Origin: JTS-AC122 sp050246015
GTDB taxonomy: Bacteria; Planctomycetota; Phycisphaerae; Phycisphaerales; UBA1924
Direction: 5' to 3'
Assembly: GCA_050246015.1 (NCBI GenBank)
Contig: JBFWWU010000016.1
Location: 24,796-88,795 of the forward strand
Length of the DNA stretch: 64,000 bases
The position numbers and the translations under genes are program-made. How positions within the stretch are numbered: the first letter of the stretch is position 1; the number at the start of each line of letters is the position of its first letter. The notes beneath the pieces were generated by a model. It saw nothing but the letters and a program-made list of their open reading frames with translations. It had not been told where the DNA came from and did not search any database. Positions 53,318 to 62,812 of the stretch are shown one piece after another.

Positions 53318-54394
53318 TCAGCGATTCTCAACCACCAGCGCGTGCCCATCCGGGTCCCGCACCGACATCATGTCCGGCGCGCCATCCCCGGTCGTGTCGA
53401 TCGCTCCCGCCGTAATCCACCTCGCGTGCGCGGCCCGAGTCGATCGCTCGACCCCCGCGATGTCCGGCGTCGTCAGCCGCACTTCCCAGTGCCACAGGTC
53501 GCACGCCTTGGTGTCGCGCGGGAACGCCCGCCCATCGGAGGGCGCGAGATATTCCAATAGTTCGATTCCCGGACCACTGTCGGCGCGGAGCGCCGTGATC
53601 CGAAGCCGAGCGCCGAACACGTTGTTCAGATGTTCCTGCTCACTGCCGAAGTTCTCGCTCGCCCCGGCGACGCGCATGCCCAGCACATCCCGGTAGAACG
53701 CGATGCTCGCGTCCGTGTCACCCACCACGATCGCGGTGTGATCGATCCCCAGGAACAGTGACCCGCTGGGCTCCTGCCAGCGCGGATCCCCCTTCCCGCT
53801 GGGGAAGTGGATCACCTCCAGCACGTGGTCGTCCGGGTCCTTGAAGTAGAACGCCCAGATCCCACCCGCGTTCGGATTCGACCGCGGCAGCGTCTGCGGC
53901 CCGCTCGACGCGTGCCGCACCCCATTCTCCCGAAGACGCCGGTACGCCGCGTCCATGTCCGATACGACAATCGCGATGTGCTGGAACCACCCATCGTTGC
54001 TGCGTGAATCCACGGGGATCGGCCGCCCGGCAGGCGCCAGGTACTGCGTCAGTTCAATCGCCTCGCGCCCGATCCGCAGCCTCGCGACTCGCGCCCGCAC
54101 TCCGAATACCCCGCGCTCCCGCTCGGCGTTGTCGCCCATGACCTCGGCCTCTGATTCGCGGGTGAAGCCGAGCACCTCGGTGTAGAACCGAACCGACCGA
54201 TCCAGATCCGAAACGGTCACGCCGATGGACGCGACGGCGTCTACACCGCCCGTGCGTTGCGCCGTGCCCGCGACCGCAGCATCTCGCGGCGCCGGCCTCT
54301 CGCCCAGGCCGTGGGGCCACACCCCCGACCCGGCAAGCCAAAGCCCCGCCGCGCACAGCACGATGCGCATCGAATAAAACGAGAACTGCTTCAT
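53318..54394 (-). CDS. Exported double VOC-domain (glyoxalase-fold) protein
   Basis: 358 residues with a signal-like N-terminus (RIVLCAAGLWLAGSGVWP). Two VOC modules follow: about 52-200 (GVTVSDLDRSVRFYTEVLGF ... WAFYFKDPDDHVLEVIHFP) and about 210-355 (DHTAIVVGDTDASIAFYRDVLGM ... VRDPDGHALVVENR). The two halves carry the paired metal-site His/Glu pattern of dioxygenase or glyoxalase enzymes. An export signal is unusual for this fold. It is the last gene of a minus-strand cluster with GMC oxidoreductase, aquaporin and sugar dehydrogenase, 24 bases after the GMC gene, so it may act on a lactone or aldehyde product. Substrate unknown. Confidence 0.8.
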   Translation of the reverse strand: MKQFSFYSMRIVLCAAGLWLAGSGVWPHGLGERPAPRDAAVAGTAQRTGGVDAVASIGVTVSDLDRSVRFYTEVLGFTRESEAEVMGDNAERERGVFGVRARVARLRIGREAIELTQYLAPAGRPIPVDSRSNDGWFQHIAIVVSDMDAAYRRLRENGVRHASSGPQTLPRSNPNAGGIWAFYFKDPDDHVLEVIHFPSGKGDPRWQEPSGSLFLGIDHTAIVVGDTDASIAFYRDVLGMRVAGASENFGSEQEHLNNVFGARLRITALRADSGPGIELLEYLAPSDGRAFPRDTKACDLWHWEVRLTTPDIAGVERSTRAAHARWITAGAIDTTGDGAPDMMSVRDPDGHALVVENR

Positions 54395-54418
54395 GAGGAC
54401 TCCACCAGCAAGGATGTT

Positions 54419-56014
54419 CTATGCGTGCGTCAGCGCTTTGCTCACCATTCGCGAGGTCGCCGCTCGCGTCCCGAAGCGATCCAGCAGGTGATCGCCCACC
54501 CGCAGTGCGTTGGCCATGATCGTCAGCGACGGATTCACCGCGCTGCTCGATGGAAAAAACGATCCATCGACGACGTACAGGTTGTCCACTTCATGCGAGC
54601 GGCAATCCGTGTTCAGGACCGACGTGTTCGGATCGGTCCCGAATCGCAGCGTGCCGTTCTGGTGGCTTACCCCGCTCACGCCCAACTTCTGATGCAGAAA
54701 CACCGGCGCCGGTTCGCCGCGGCTGTCGGCCACTCGGCGCAGCAACGACTCCAACTTCCGGCGCAGCCCGTCGTACGCCGCCCGATTCGTCTCGTGGTAC
54801 GTGACCCGGATGCTCCCGTCGCCGCGCAGCGAGATCCGGTTGCGAGCCTCGGGCAGGTCCTCCGCCGTGATGAAAAAATCAATGGTCCGACTCTCCAGGT
54901 CCGCCAGGTCCGCGCCCGGCGGGGCCGACTCAGCCAGCCATGCCAGCGTCACCGGGTCCGGCTTGCCCATGAGTTGGATCGTCCCCAGAGGCAGTGATCC
55001 GGGTACGCCCGGATCACCGTAGTAAAAATCCGTCACGCCGAAGGTCTTCTGAAACGCCGAAGGATTCGGCTCGCGCGTGACCGCCACGAACAGGCCGTTG
55101 TTGTGCGTCATGTAGTTCCGGCCGACCTGGTCGGACCGGTTCCCAAGCCCGCCCGGGTGTGCCGCGCACGCCGACCTCAGCAGCAGCGCGGCCGAGTTGA
55201 TCGCGCCGCACGACACCACCACCACCTCCCCGCGCGCGTCGAACGCCCGGCCCTCGTGCCGCCCGATCACACGCGTGACCCGCTCGCCGTTGCTGCTGCA
55301 TTCCAGCCGCTCCACCAGGCCGTTGCGAAGCAGCGTCACGTTGGGATACTCAAGCGCCGGCCGCACTCCCACTACGTGCGAGTCGGCCTTGCACTCCGTC
55401 GGGTCCGGGTACCCGTCGAATCGGCTCAGGTGCACCGGCGCCGCCGAGCGCGAATCCTCTCCAAGCCGCACGCCCAGCGGGCACGGAAACGGGTTGCACC
55501 CCAGCGCGCGCAGGTCGCCCAACAGGCGCGCGATCCGTGGTTCGTGCGCCAGCGCCGCCCGCGGGTACGGCCCGCTGGCGCGCGGGTCGTTCGGATCCGC
55601 GCCGCGCTCCCCGTGCACGCTGTACATCCCCTCGGCCTGCGCGTAATACGGCTCGAACTCGTCGTACCCCACCGGCCACGCCGGCGAGAGGCCCCCGTGT
55701 TGCCTCACCTCCCCAAAGTCCCGCTCGCGCAGGCGCAGCAGCGCCGCCCCGTACACCTTCGTGTTCCCGCCGACGCAGTAGTGCGTGTACGGCGAAAACG
55801 GGCGATCGTCCTTGTCGAACCACGTCTCCGGCGCCAGGTACCGCTTCTGCTCCGCCACCGCCCGCGGATCCCAGTTCTCTCTCTCGCGAGGAATGAAATC
55901 CCCGCGCTCCAGGATCAGGATGCGCAGCCCCGACGGCGCCAGCCGATGCGCCAGCGTCCCGCCCCCGGCCCCCGTCCCGATGATGATGACGTCGTATGGA
56001 TCCGTGATGCTCAT
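54419..56014 (-). CDS. GMC-family FAD-dependent oxidoreductase
   Basis: 531 residues. The N-terminal ADP-binding fold is clear: YDVIIIGTGAGGGTLAHRLAPSGLRILILERGD. PYTHYCVGGNTKVYGAALLRLRERDF is the first GMC signature region and EVVVVSCGAINSAALLLRSA the second. The end has GVSHQNGTLRFGTDPNTSVL, with the catalytic His of the NG.H..GT type, and NLYVVDGSFFPSSSAVNPSLTIMANALRV. Such enzymes oxidise alcohols, often sugars or polyols, either with O2 or with a cytochrome partner. No TAT signal is visible, so it is cytoplasmic or carried by a partner. It is flanked by aquaporin and VOC genes on the same strand. Confidence 0.9.
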   Translation of the reverse strand: MSITDPYDVIIIGTGAGGGTLAHRLAPSGLRILILERGDFIPRERENWDPRAVAEQKRYLAPETWFDKDDRPFSPYTHYCVGGNTKVYGAALLRLRERDFGEVRQHGGLSPAWPVGYDEFEPYYAQAEGMYSVHGERGADPNDPRASGPYPRAALAHEPRIARLLGDLRALGCNPFPCPLGVRLGEDSRSAAPVHLSRFDGYPDPTECKADSHVVGVRPALEYPNVTLLRNGLVERLECSSNGERVTRVIGRHEGRAFDARGEVVVVSCGAINSAALLLRSACAAHPGGLGNRSDQVGRNYMTHNNGLFVAVTREPNPSAFQKTFGVTDFYYGDPGVPGSLPLGTIQLMGKPDPVTLAWLAESAPPGADLADLESRTIDFFITAEDLPEARNRISLRGDGSIRVTYHETNRAAYDGLRRKLESLLRRVADSRGEPAPVFLHQKLGVSGVSHQNGTLRFGTDPNTSVLNTDCRSHEVDNLYVVDGSFFPSSSAVNPSLTIMANALRVGDHLLDRFGTRAATSRMVSKALTHA

Positions 56015-56082
56015 TGCATGCTCCTATTGGCGCTGGTGTGCAGCGCGGGCCCTACCAGCCGCTCGTGCGCACAGTGAAAAGG

Positions 56083-56823
56083 TCACGTCTGCTGACTACC
56101 GAGCGAAAACTTCGCGCAGTACACGTGTTGATCCAGAGACGCGTACGCCGCCGCCGCGGACAGCATGCCCCCGATCGGCGCCAGGACGTAGACCCACATC
56201 CCCGTGAACCGCCGCGAAAACACGGCCGAGCCCAGCGTCCGCGCCGGGTTCATGCTCATGCCCGAATACGGCGCCTCCACCGCGATGTACACCGCGACCA
56301 GCGCGCCCGCGAACAAACCCGTGTACGCCGACGTCGGAGCGTAGTTGCTCGTCGTCAGCACGCACGCGATCAGCAGCGCCGATATCGCGAACTCGCCCAG
56401 CAGCGCCGCGCGGATCCCCCGCGCCGGCACCGTCGCCACGTGCATCACGCTCGGATGCGAGAAGACTCGCCGCGTCAACCCGGTCGGCAGGCAGCACACC
56501 CCGACTCCCACGATCCCGCCCACGACCTGCGCCGTGATGTACCCCGCGGCATCTCCCCAATCAATCTTCCCCAGGTACAGAAACGAGAGCGTGACCGCCG
56601 GGTTCATGTGGGCTCCCGAGCGCTGCCCCGGCGGCGAGTAGATCAGCGCCACCGCCGTCAGCCCCATGACGAGCCCGATGATCCCTCGCCGTACCGCCGC
56701 GTTCCGAAGCCCCTGGCGCACCGCCGACGACGGATGCTCCACGACCGCCGTCGTCACGCACGCCGAGATCATGAACGCGGCGAGCAAGCACCCCTCAATG
56801 ATGTACTCCGTCAGATGGCGCAT
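56083..56823 (-). CDS. MIP-family channel (aquaporin/glycerol facilitator)
   Basis: 246 residues with six membrane helices and both half-helix NPA motifs intact: HMNPAVTLSF near residue 79 and SMNPARTLGSAVF near residue 190. The repeat symmetry of the two halves is visible. It conducts water or small neutral solutes such as glycerol. The filter residues are not certain, so I do not choose. Between a sugar dehydrogenase and a GMC oxidoreductase, a polyol facilitator role is attractive. An 8-bp tandem repeat lies directly before its start. Confidence 0.88.
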   Translation of the reverse strand: MRHLTEYIIEGCLLAAFMISACVTTAVVEHPSSAVRQGLRNAAVRRGIIGLVMGLTAVALIYSPPGQRSGAHMNPAVTLSFLYLGKIDWGDAAGYITAQVVGGIVGVGVCCLPTGLTRRVFSHPSVMHVATVPARGIRAALLGEFAISALLIACVLTTSNYAPTSAYTGLFAGALVAVYIAVEAPYSGMSMNPARTLGSAVFSRRFTGMWVYVLAPIGGMLSAAAAYASLDQHVYCAKFSLGSQQT

Positions 56824-56864
56824 GATCCCTCCCTCGATCCCTCGATCCCTCGATCCCTTGATCC
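56824..56864 (-). repeat. 8-bp tandem repeat at the aquaporin start
   Basis: On the minus strand, GGGATCAA is followed by three GGGATCGA units and then GGGAGGGATC directly before the ATG. The repeat supplies several Shine-Dalgarno-like purine runs. Copy-number change would shift the distance between promoter, ribosome site and start. A similar run lies at about 61888-61925. Confidence 0.6.
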
Positions 56865-56873
56865 CTTCCCCAT

Positions 56874-57983
56874 CTACCCCAGCGCGATCACGTTCTTGAT
56901 CCCGTCCGTCGAAAGCAGCGGCGTCCGGTACTCCTGCATCGAGTACCGGCCGGTCATCAGACTGCGAATCACGCCCGGCCAGCGACGCTTGAAGTCCGCC
57001 AGATCCCGCAGCGCTGCCTCGAACGCATCCATCCCAGCGTTCACCGTTCCCAGCAGCACCTGGTTCTTCAGCACCAAGTTCCGCATGATCTGATCCGTGT
57101 CCACTTCCGCCGGCCCGCGAAGCCCCGGCACGCCCGTGAACACGAACGCCGCGTTCGGACCCATCTGCTTGAGCACTTCGAACGACAACCGCGACGCGCC
57201 CGTCGCCTCGTACACCACGTCGATCGTGCCGACACGATCAACCAGCCGGTCGATCGGCGTGTCCAACGCCGAGACATACGTCGCGCCGATCGACGACACG
57301 AGTCCGGCCTTGTCGCTCGCCGCGTCCTCCTTCGAGTACACGAACGTCGAGAACCCCGCGTTCGCGAACGCCATCGCCCCCAGCAAGCCGATCGGGCCCG
57401 CGCCCAGGATCACCGCATGATGGCAGTGCCCCGGCTTCTTCTCCCCCGCCAGCGGACACGACCACGGCAAACGCTGCTGCACCTGCCACACCTCGATCAG
57501 CGCTTTCTCCGCGATCGTCAGCGGCTCCACCAGCACCGCCACGTCCCGCAACTCCACCGGCACCTTCAGCAGGTACCGCTCGCGGTCCACCACGTACTGC
57601 GTCATGTACCCGTGACGCTCCTTGATCCCGCGCTCCGTGAACTGACCGGTATAGCAGAAGTCCTGCCTCCCTTCACGGCACGCGGCGCAGTCCTCTCGCC
57701 CGCACGGCCGGCGAACCGTCAGCACCGCCAGGTCGCCCGGCTTGAACCCCTTCACCTCGGGCCCCACCTGCACCACCTCACCCAGCGCCTCATGCCCGAT
57801 CACCAGGTGGTCCGAACCCGCCGGCGGCGTGCCATAGTGAAACCCGCAGATCTCCCGGTCCGTCCCGCATACCCCGACTTCCAGCATCCGCAGTTTTACC
57901 TCGTCCCCCGACGTGACCTGCGGCTCCTCAATATCAATCAAACGAACCTCCCGCTCGCGCGGGAATACTGCCACGGCTTTCAT
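56874..57983 (-). CDS. Zinc-dependent glucose/aldose 1-dehydrogenase
   Basis: 369 residues of the MDR family. The catalytic zinc site reads LEVGVCGTDREICGFHYG, then VIGHEALGEV. The structural zinc lobe is present (CGREDCAACREGRQDFC: four Cys). The Rossmann segment is HAVILGAGPIGLLGAMAFANAG. The GVCGTDREI...P.GSDHLVIGHE combination is characteristic of glucose dehydrogenases of the archaeal type (also annotated for Thermus and Planctomycetes). It oxidises an aldose to its lactone with NAD(P). It leads the minus-strand cluster: aquaporin, GMC oxidoreductase, VOC protein. Confidence 0.85.
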   Translation of the reverse strand: MKAVAVFPREREVRLIDIEEPQVTSGDEVKLRMLEVGVCGTDREICGFHYGTPPAGSDHLVIGHEALGEVVQVGPEVKGFKPGDLAVLTVRRPCGREDCAACREGRQDFCYTGQFTERGIKERHGYMTQYVVDRERYLLKVPVELRDVAVLVEPLTIAEKALIEVWQVQQRLPWSCPLAGEKKPGHCHHAVILGAGPIGLLGAMAFANAGFSTFVYSKEDAASDKAGLVSSIGATYVSALDTPIDRLVDRVGTIDVVYEATGASRLSFEVLKQMGPNAAFVFTGVPGLRGPAEVDTDQIMRNLVLKNQVLLGTVNAGMDAFEAALRDLADFKRRWPGVIRSLMTGRYSMQEYRTPLLSTDGIKNVIALG

Positions 57984-58116
57984 CGTGTGCTCCGATAGTT
58001 GCTGATGATGCAGTCAACGCTCCGACCGCCGGCGATTGCGATCACGCCGCACCGCCTTGGCCGTCGGCGCGTGTTGGATGCCGGGCCGCCCGCCCAGTTT
58101 CGCTCTCGCGCACGAA

Positions 58117-60057
58117 TCAGCGCCGCGAAACATCCACCACCGCCACTCCGACCACCGATCGTCCGCTGTCCGTGATGAAGTGATGCTCCGTGTTCAGCAG
58201 CGACACCGTGAACCCCGCCTCCGCGAGCCGCTCCACCGCCGGCTTCAGGTCACGCCTCCCCAGCGCATCCGGCCCGGAAATCCGGAGAAACACCGCCATC
58301 GGCTCACGCTCCCTTTCCATCTTCCTCCGCAGTTCGTCCAGCGTCAGCGGCGTGACCCCGGACATCGACTCGCGCATCCCGATCTCCCCGACCGCGGACA
58401 CCGTGGTGCCCGCGTAATAATCCAGCGCCGGCGTCCGCAACTCGAACGACCCCATCCGCGCCGGATCAAGACCGAACCGCTCCACCGCCTCGCGCACCAG
58501 CGCCCGCGGGCTTCGCTCGCCGTAGTACACCTCGCGTCCATACCCATACCACCACGCCTGCGACACGGCCAGCACCAACACGATCGACCCAAGCGCCGTT
58601 CGCACCATCCTCGGCCGCCGCGATTCCAGGATCCTCGTCGCGATCCAGATCCCGCCCAGCATCGCGACCGCCGGCCACACCGGCGTCAGGTACCGGATCA
58701 CCCCCTTCGTGCTCAGCGCAAACACCCACGACCCCAGCGCCAGCCACGCCAGCCCGACCACCCAGCCCGGTCTGACACGCGGCCGGTCCTTCCACATCCA
58801 AACCAGGAACGCCCCGCATGCCACCGACCCCAGCCCAACGCCATACACCAGCGCCTCGACATTCACCATCGCCGCCCCCGGCGTCAGCCAGTGCAGGTTG
58901 TCCTCGGCTTCGCCCATCGCCGCCGTCGTCGCCGCCTCCGTTCCGATCAGACCGCGCACCGTGCTCCACCACCACCAGAACACGAGCATCGGCACGCCGA
59001 GCACACCCACCGGATGCGTCCTGGTCAGCGACGCCCAGAACGCCAGCGCCCGCTGCGGGTGCGCCAGCCGTACCAGCACCGACGCCACCACCCCCGCCAT
59101 CACCGCGTGCACGACTGCTCCGACGATCTGGCTCGCATGCTCCGCCCGCATCAGCGAGACTCCGCCCACCACCAGCCCCGCCAGCGCCGCCGCCGCCGTC
59201 ACGACCCCGCTCCCCACGCTTCCGACCGGCCCGCATCGGCTCGCCGCGCCCCGCGGCACGACGCGGCCGCCCGGCAACCGATACCGCGGCACAATGAACC
59301 GCTCCATCGGCTCCCGCGTCAGCGCCGTCCACGCCCCCATCCCGCCGTACGCCCCAAGCGCGATCACCGCCGCCCCGGCCGGCCCCTTCGTCATCACCGC
59401 CGCCGTTGCCCCGATCGTCGCCAGCACTACCCCCGGCACATCCGTCTCGCCCCGCTCCAGGTGTCGCCGCCAACTCCGCCCGATCCCCCCGATCGCCAGC
59501 GCCACGCTCGGCACCAGCAGGATGTCAAGTTCCCCGATCCGGCTTGACCGTACGTACAGCACCCCCGTCGCCAGGCATAACCCCGCCCACAGCGCCGCCT
59601 CAGGCTCCCACGTTGCTCGAACACCCCGCGCGATCGTCGCCGGCGCTCCGCTCCACACGGTTTCCTCGATACCTCCGCCTGCGCCCGATCGCCGCCGTCC
59701 CGCGCTCAGCAGCGTCAGCACGCACCAGTACGTCGCCAGCACCCCCAGCATCCCGGATATCGCCACCACCGCCCGCAACTCAAACTCCCCTGTCCTCGCC
59801 CCGCGCGCCTCCGCCAGCGCCACCTGGGCCCAGTACATCATCGGCGGCTTGGCCAGGTACGCCCTCCCGCAGTTGGTCGGCACCGCCAGCGCCCCCGCCC
59901 TCCCTTCACGCCAGTTTGCCTGCATCTCCCGCGCCACCACCGCCCGCTGCGCTTCCTGCCAGTTCGTCAGACCGTGATTCGTCAGTCCCACGCCGTACAG
60001 CACCGCGCACACCGCCCCAAGCAGCAGCAGGTCCCGGCGTGTCGTGCCTCGCTCCAT
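58117..60057 (-). CDS. GT39/PMT-type membrane glycosyltransferase
   Basis: 646 residues with about 10-12 hydrophobic segments. The N-terminus resembles the ArnT/PMT-2 family: RDLLLLGAVCAVLYGVGLTNHGLTNWQEAQRAVVAREM includes the Asn-Trp-(Asp/Glu)-Glu motif of the first periplasmic loop. It is followed by the AYLAKPPMMYW segment, the KPP signature of ArnT-like enzymes. The C-terminal part is a soluble periplasmic domain (about 530-640). Such enzymes transfer sugars from polyprenyl phosphates to lipids or proteins outside the cytoplasmic membrane. The acceptor is unknown. It is divergent from hflX. Confidence 0.82.
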   Translation of the reverse strand: MERGTTRRDLLLLGAVCAVLYGVGLTNHGLTNWQEAQRAVVAREMQANWREGRAGALAVPTNCGRAYLAKPPMMYWAQVALAEARGARTGEFELRAVVAISGMLGVLATYWCVLTLLSAGRRRSGAGGGIEETVWSGAPATIARGVRATWEPEAALWAGLCLATGVLYVRSSRIGELDILLVPSVALAIGGIGRSWRRHLERGETDVPGVVLATIGATAAVMTKGPAGAAVIALGAYGGMGAWTALTREPMERFIVPRYRLPGGRVVPRGAASRCGPVGSVGSGVVTAAAALAGLVVGGVSLMRAEHASQIVGAVVHAVMAGVVASVLVRLAHPQRALAFWASLTRTHPVGVLGVPMLVFWWWWSTVRGLIGTEAATTAAMGEAEDNLHWLTPGAAMVNVEALVYGVGLGSVACGAFLVWMWKDRPRVRPGWVVGLAWLALGSWVFALSTKGVIRYLTPVWPAVAMLGGIWIATRILESRRPRMVRTALGSIVLVLAVSQAWWYGYGREVYYGERSPRALVREAVERFGLDPARMGSFELRTPALDYYAGTTVSAVGEIGMRESMSGVTPLTLDELRRKMEREREPMAVFLRISGPDALGRRDLKPAVERLAEAGFTVSLLNTEHHFITDSGRSVVGVAVVDVSRR

Positions 60058-60161
60058 CGCGGAACAAGATAGCGGCCTCGCCGCCCCCCTTCGACCCGCC
60101 GCGCCGGGACCCGCTCCCCGACGCCTACTCTCTTTCGCGCGCCTCCACGCCGCCTCCGCTT

Positions 60162-61631
60162 ATGCCCCAACCCAACGAACGCACGTCCATCAAGGTCCAG
60201 TCCGAACGCGCCGTCCTCGCCGCCGTTCGCCTCCCCGACGCCGTCTACGACCAGCGCGACCCCTTCGGCGAACTCAAGTCCCTCGCCCAGCAGGCCGGCG
60301 CCATCATCGTCGGCGAACTCGAACAACGCAAGCAAAAGCCCGAGCCCGCGACCTTCATCGGCTCCGGCAAACTCGATGAACTCAAGGGCCTCTGCGAACT
60401 CCTCGGCGCCTCGCTCGTCATCTTCGATCACGACCTCTCCCCGCGCCAGATCGCCAACATCGAAGAGGTCGTCGGCCGAAAGGTCATCGACCGCTCCGAA
60501 CTCATCCTCGACATCTTCGCCAGCCGCGCCACCACCCACGAGGCCAAACTCCAGGTCGAAATGGCCCAGATGGAGTACACCTACCCTCGCCTCCGCGCCA
60601 TGTGGGACCACCTCGAACGCATCGTCGGCGCCGGGGGCATCGCCGGCATCGGCACCCGCGGCCCCGGCGAGCAGCAACTCGAAATCGACCGCCGCCTCGT
60701 CCAGCGTAAAAAACTCGACCTCAAACGCGAACTCGACGACATCCATGCCCGAAAACGCCGCATGGTCCGCGAGCGAAAACTCGACCACTTCACCGTCGGC
60801 ATCGTCGGCTACACCAACGCCGGCAAGAGCACCCTCTTCAACACCCTCACCGGCCTGGGATGGGGCCTCGGCGGCGCCTACGCCGACGATCGGCTCTTCG
60901 CCACCCTCGTCACCCGTACCCGCGACTGGGACCTCGGCGGGGGCCTGCGCGTCATGCTCTCCGACACCGTCGGCTTCGTCCGCGATCTCCCTCACCACCT
61001 CGTCGCCTCCTTCCGCGCCACGCTCGAAGAAGCCATCCACGCCGACCTCCTGCTCATCGTCCTCGACGCGTCCGACCCCGCCGCCGACCTCCAGTTCGAC
61101 GCCGTCACCCAGACCCTCGATGATCTCCTCGCCGAGGCCGAGTCCTACGAGCGCCAGAGCCAGCAGTGGGGGGTTGCCCGATCAGCCGATGGGCCGCAGC
61201 ACGGCCTCTCGCCCACCCGCGTCCTCCTGCTCAACAAAGTGGACCGCCTCAAGGACAACCGCGAAATCCTCGCCTGGCAACGACGAGCCGATTCCTCTTC
61301 CACCGGCTCCCCCAGCGGCCCGGCCGACTCCGCCCATCTCGCCGCGTGCATCCCCATCAGCGCCATCGATCCGGCCCACCCCGGACACGAGCAACTCCGC
61401 GACTTCGTCCGCTCCGCCGCACAGGGAGGCGTCCTCGACGTCACCCTCCGCCTCGCCCTCAAGGACGCCAAGGCCATCAACATCGTCGAGAACCGCGCGC
61501 TCGTCCTCGCCCGCGAGTACGACGACGGCTTCGTCCGCCTCCGCGTCCGCATCGGCCGCCGACAACTCGATCAACTCCGCTCCACCACCGGTCGCGCCGT
61601 CCAAGTCCTCGACCACACCCCCGGCGCCTGA
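60162..61631 (+). CDS. hflX: Ribosome-splitting GTPase HflX
   Basis: 489 residues from ATG 60162; the longer upstream frame is antisense to the glycosyltransferase. The N-terminal HflX domain is clear: PATFIGSGKLDELKGL, LVIFDHDLSPRQIANIEE, and VIDRSELILDIFASRATTHEAKLQVEMAQMEY. The subdomain linker has GPGEQQLEIDRRLVQRK. The G domain has G1 GYTNAGKSTLFN, G3 DTVGFVRDLPHHLVASF, and G4 as NKVD. It recycles or rescues stalled 70S ribosomes. An insert of about 35 residues after G4 (LAWQRRADSSSTGSPSGPAD) is Ser/Pro-rich. Confidence 0.95.
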   Translation: MPQPNERTSIKVQSERAVLAAVRLPDAVYDQRDPFGELKSLAQQAGAIIVGELEQRKQKPEPATFIGSGKLDELKGLCELLGASLVIFDHDLSPRQIANIEEVVGRKVIDRSELILDIFASRATTHEAKLQVEMAQMEYTYPRLRAMWDHLERIVGAGGIAGIGTRGPGEQQLEIDRRLVQRKKLDLKRELDDIHARKRRMVRERKLDHFTVGIVGYTNAGKSTLFNTLTGLGWGLGGAYADDRLFATLVTRTRDWDLGGGLRVMLSDTVGFVRDLPHHLVASFRATLEEAIHADLLLIVLDASDPAADLQFDAVTQTLDDLLAEAESYERQSQQWGVARSADGPQHGLSPTRVLLLNKVDRLKDNREILAWQRRADSSSTGSPSGPADSAHLAACIPISAIDPAHPGHEQLRDFVRSAAQGGVLDVTLRLALKDAKAINIVENRALVLAREYDDGFVRLRVRIGRRQLDQLRSTTGRAVQVLDHTPGA

Positions 61632-61927
61632 TCCTGCACCAAGGCATTCGGGTTGGCCCGAGGTCACCGACGTTCGATACTTCGACCGCCTCACCAATCA
61701 AGAGTTCCACGTTCCGCCTTGACCTTCTCTCAACCGCATATCCGGCGCTCCCACTCGAACCCGCCGACCCGACTCAGCCGCAACTCTTGCGAGGCGCCGC
61801 CGGCATCGGCAGCGACGACAACAAGACCCTCTGCCTCAGCGTCGGGCCCGAAGTGGTGAAGTTCCTCGCGCCATGATTGGCATCGTCTCCCTCGATGCCT
61901 CGATCCCTCTTCCCTCGATCCCTTCTT
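61632..61927. other. Intergenic region between hflX and lpxI with a short repeat
   Basis: No credible gene in 296 bases. Around 61888-61925 the plus strand has CCCTCGAT-type units (TCCCTCGATGCCTCGATC, then CCCTCGATCCC), the same family as the tandem repeat at 56824-56864. Here it lies past the lpxI stop, not at a start codon. Confidence 0.45.
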
Positions 61928-62812
61928 TCACCCCTGCGCCCGCGGCACGCCTACCACCGCTACTCCCAACTCATCCGCCAGCGCCAGCATCCTTGCCTTG
62001 TCGATCATGATCACGTCGCCCGCCGCCAGCGCCAGGCACCCGCCCCCGGCCGCGTGCAGGTTCTCGATCGTCGCCACGCCCACCGTCGGCACATCGCTCC
62101 GCCGATCGTGCCCCACTCGCGCCCCCTTGCACAGCGTCCACCCCGGCGCCTTGCACAACTGCGACACCCGCTCCATCATCCGGTCCGTCCCCTCCACCGC
62201 CTCCACCGCGATGATGTCACGGTCCCGCACCGCCACCGCCTGCCCGATGTCCAGCACCAGCGTCTGAACCAGCAGCGGCCAGGCAAACGCGATGTCGCCC
62301 CGCTGGTCCGGCGTCGGCTGCCTCCGGGTCATCACCCCCGCCTCCGCCAGCGAACTCTGAATGGGCGCCGTTGAATCGATCAAGTGCACTCCGCATCGGC
62401 CAAGTTCGTTCGCGATCGCCGCCAGCACCGCATGCGATCGCCGATCATGCCGCAGTTTACTGTACCACGCCACGATCGTGCGCCAGTCCGGCGCATTTCT
62501 GATGATGTTCCACGAGCTGTACATCATCTTCGCCTTGTCAACTCTTCCCACCATGATCGCATGACCAACCCCCTTTCTCTGGAGTAATCTTCCCCAGGTT
62601 CCCACCCGCAGTACCCCCACCGTGCGAAACGTCGAGCAAATCGACGGCAGCACCGGATCGAACTGGTTCGACAGCCCGAGTGCATGAATGGGGTGCCCGG
62701 CGGCTCGCAGCCCCTCCGCGATGATGATCGGCAGCCGGCCGCCGCCCGCGATCAACCCGACGGGAGCGGGGGGGCGGGGTGGATCCGGGAGTATGGTGAG
62801 TGGGGTCGGCAT
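61928..62812 (-). CDS. lpxI: UDP-2,3-diacylglucosamine diphosphatase LpxI
   Basis: 294 residues of the DUF1009/LpxI family. The start reads VGLIAGGGRLPIIIAEGLRAAGHPIHALGLS, the middle IMVGRVDKAKMM, and the end TDRMMERVSQLC and the G.RVGHDRRSDVPTVGVATIENLHAAGGG run. It hydrolyses UDP-2,3-diacylglucosamine to lipid X in lipid A synthesis, replacing LpxH. Its presence supports a genuine outer membrane with lipid A. Conserved Asp near the C-terminus (GDVIMIDKARM) fits. No other lpx gene is adjacent. Confidence 0.93.
   Translation of the reverse strand: MPTPLTILPDPPRPPAPVGLIAGGGRLPIIIAEGLRAAGHPIHALGLSNQFDPVLPSICSTFRTVGVLRVGTWGRLLQRKGVGHAIMVGRVDKAKMMYSSWNIIRNAPDWRTIVAWYSKLRHDRRSHAVLAAIANELGRCGVHLIDSTAPIQSSLAEAGVMTRRQPTPDQRGDIAFAWPLLVQTLVLDIGQAVAVRDRDIIAVEAVEGTDRMMERVSQLCKAPGWTLCKGARVGHDRRSDVPTVGVATIENLHAAGGGCLALAAGDVIMIDKARMLALADELGVAVVGVPRAQG

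Noticed and set aside
58036..59547. 503-aa plus-strand frame antisense to the glycosyltransferase
   Set aside because: Extreme Arg/His/Pro content and no motif; the minus-strand membrane protein is clearly the gene.
60376..61722. 448-aa frame inside hflX
   Set aside because: Ser/Pro/Thr-only composition from reading hflX out of frame.
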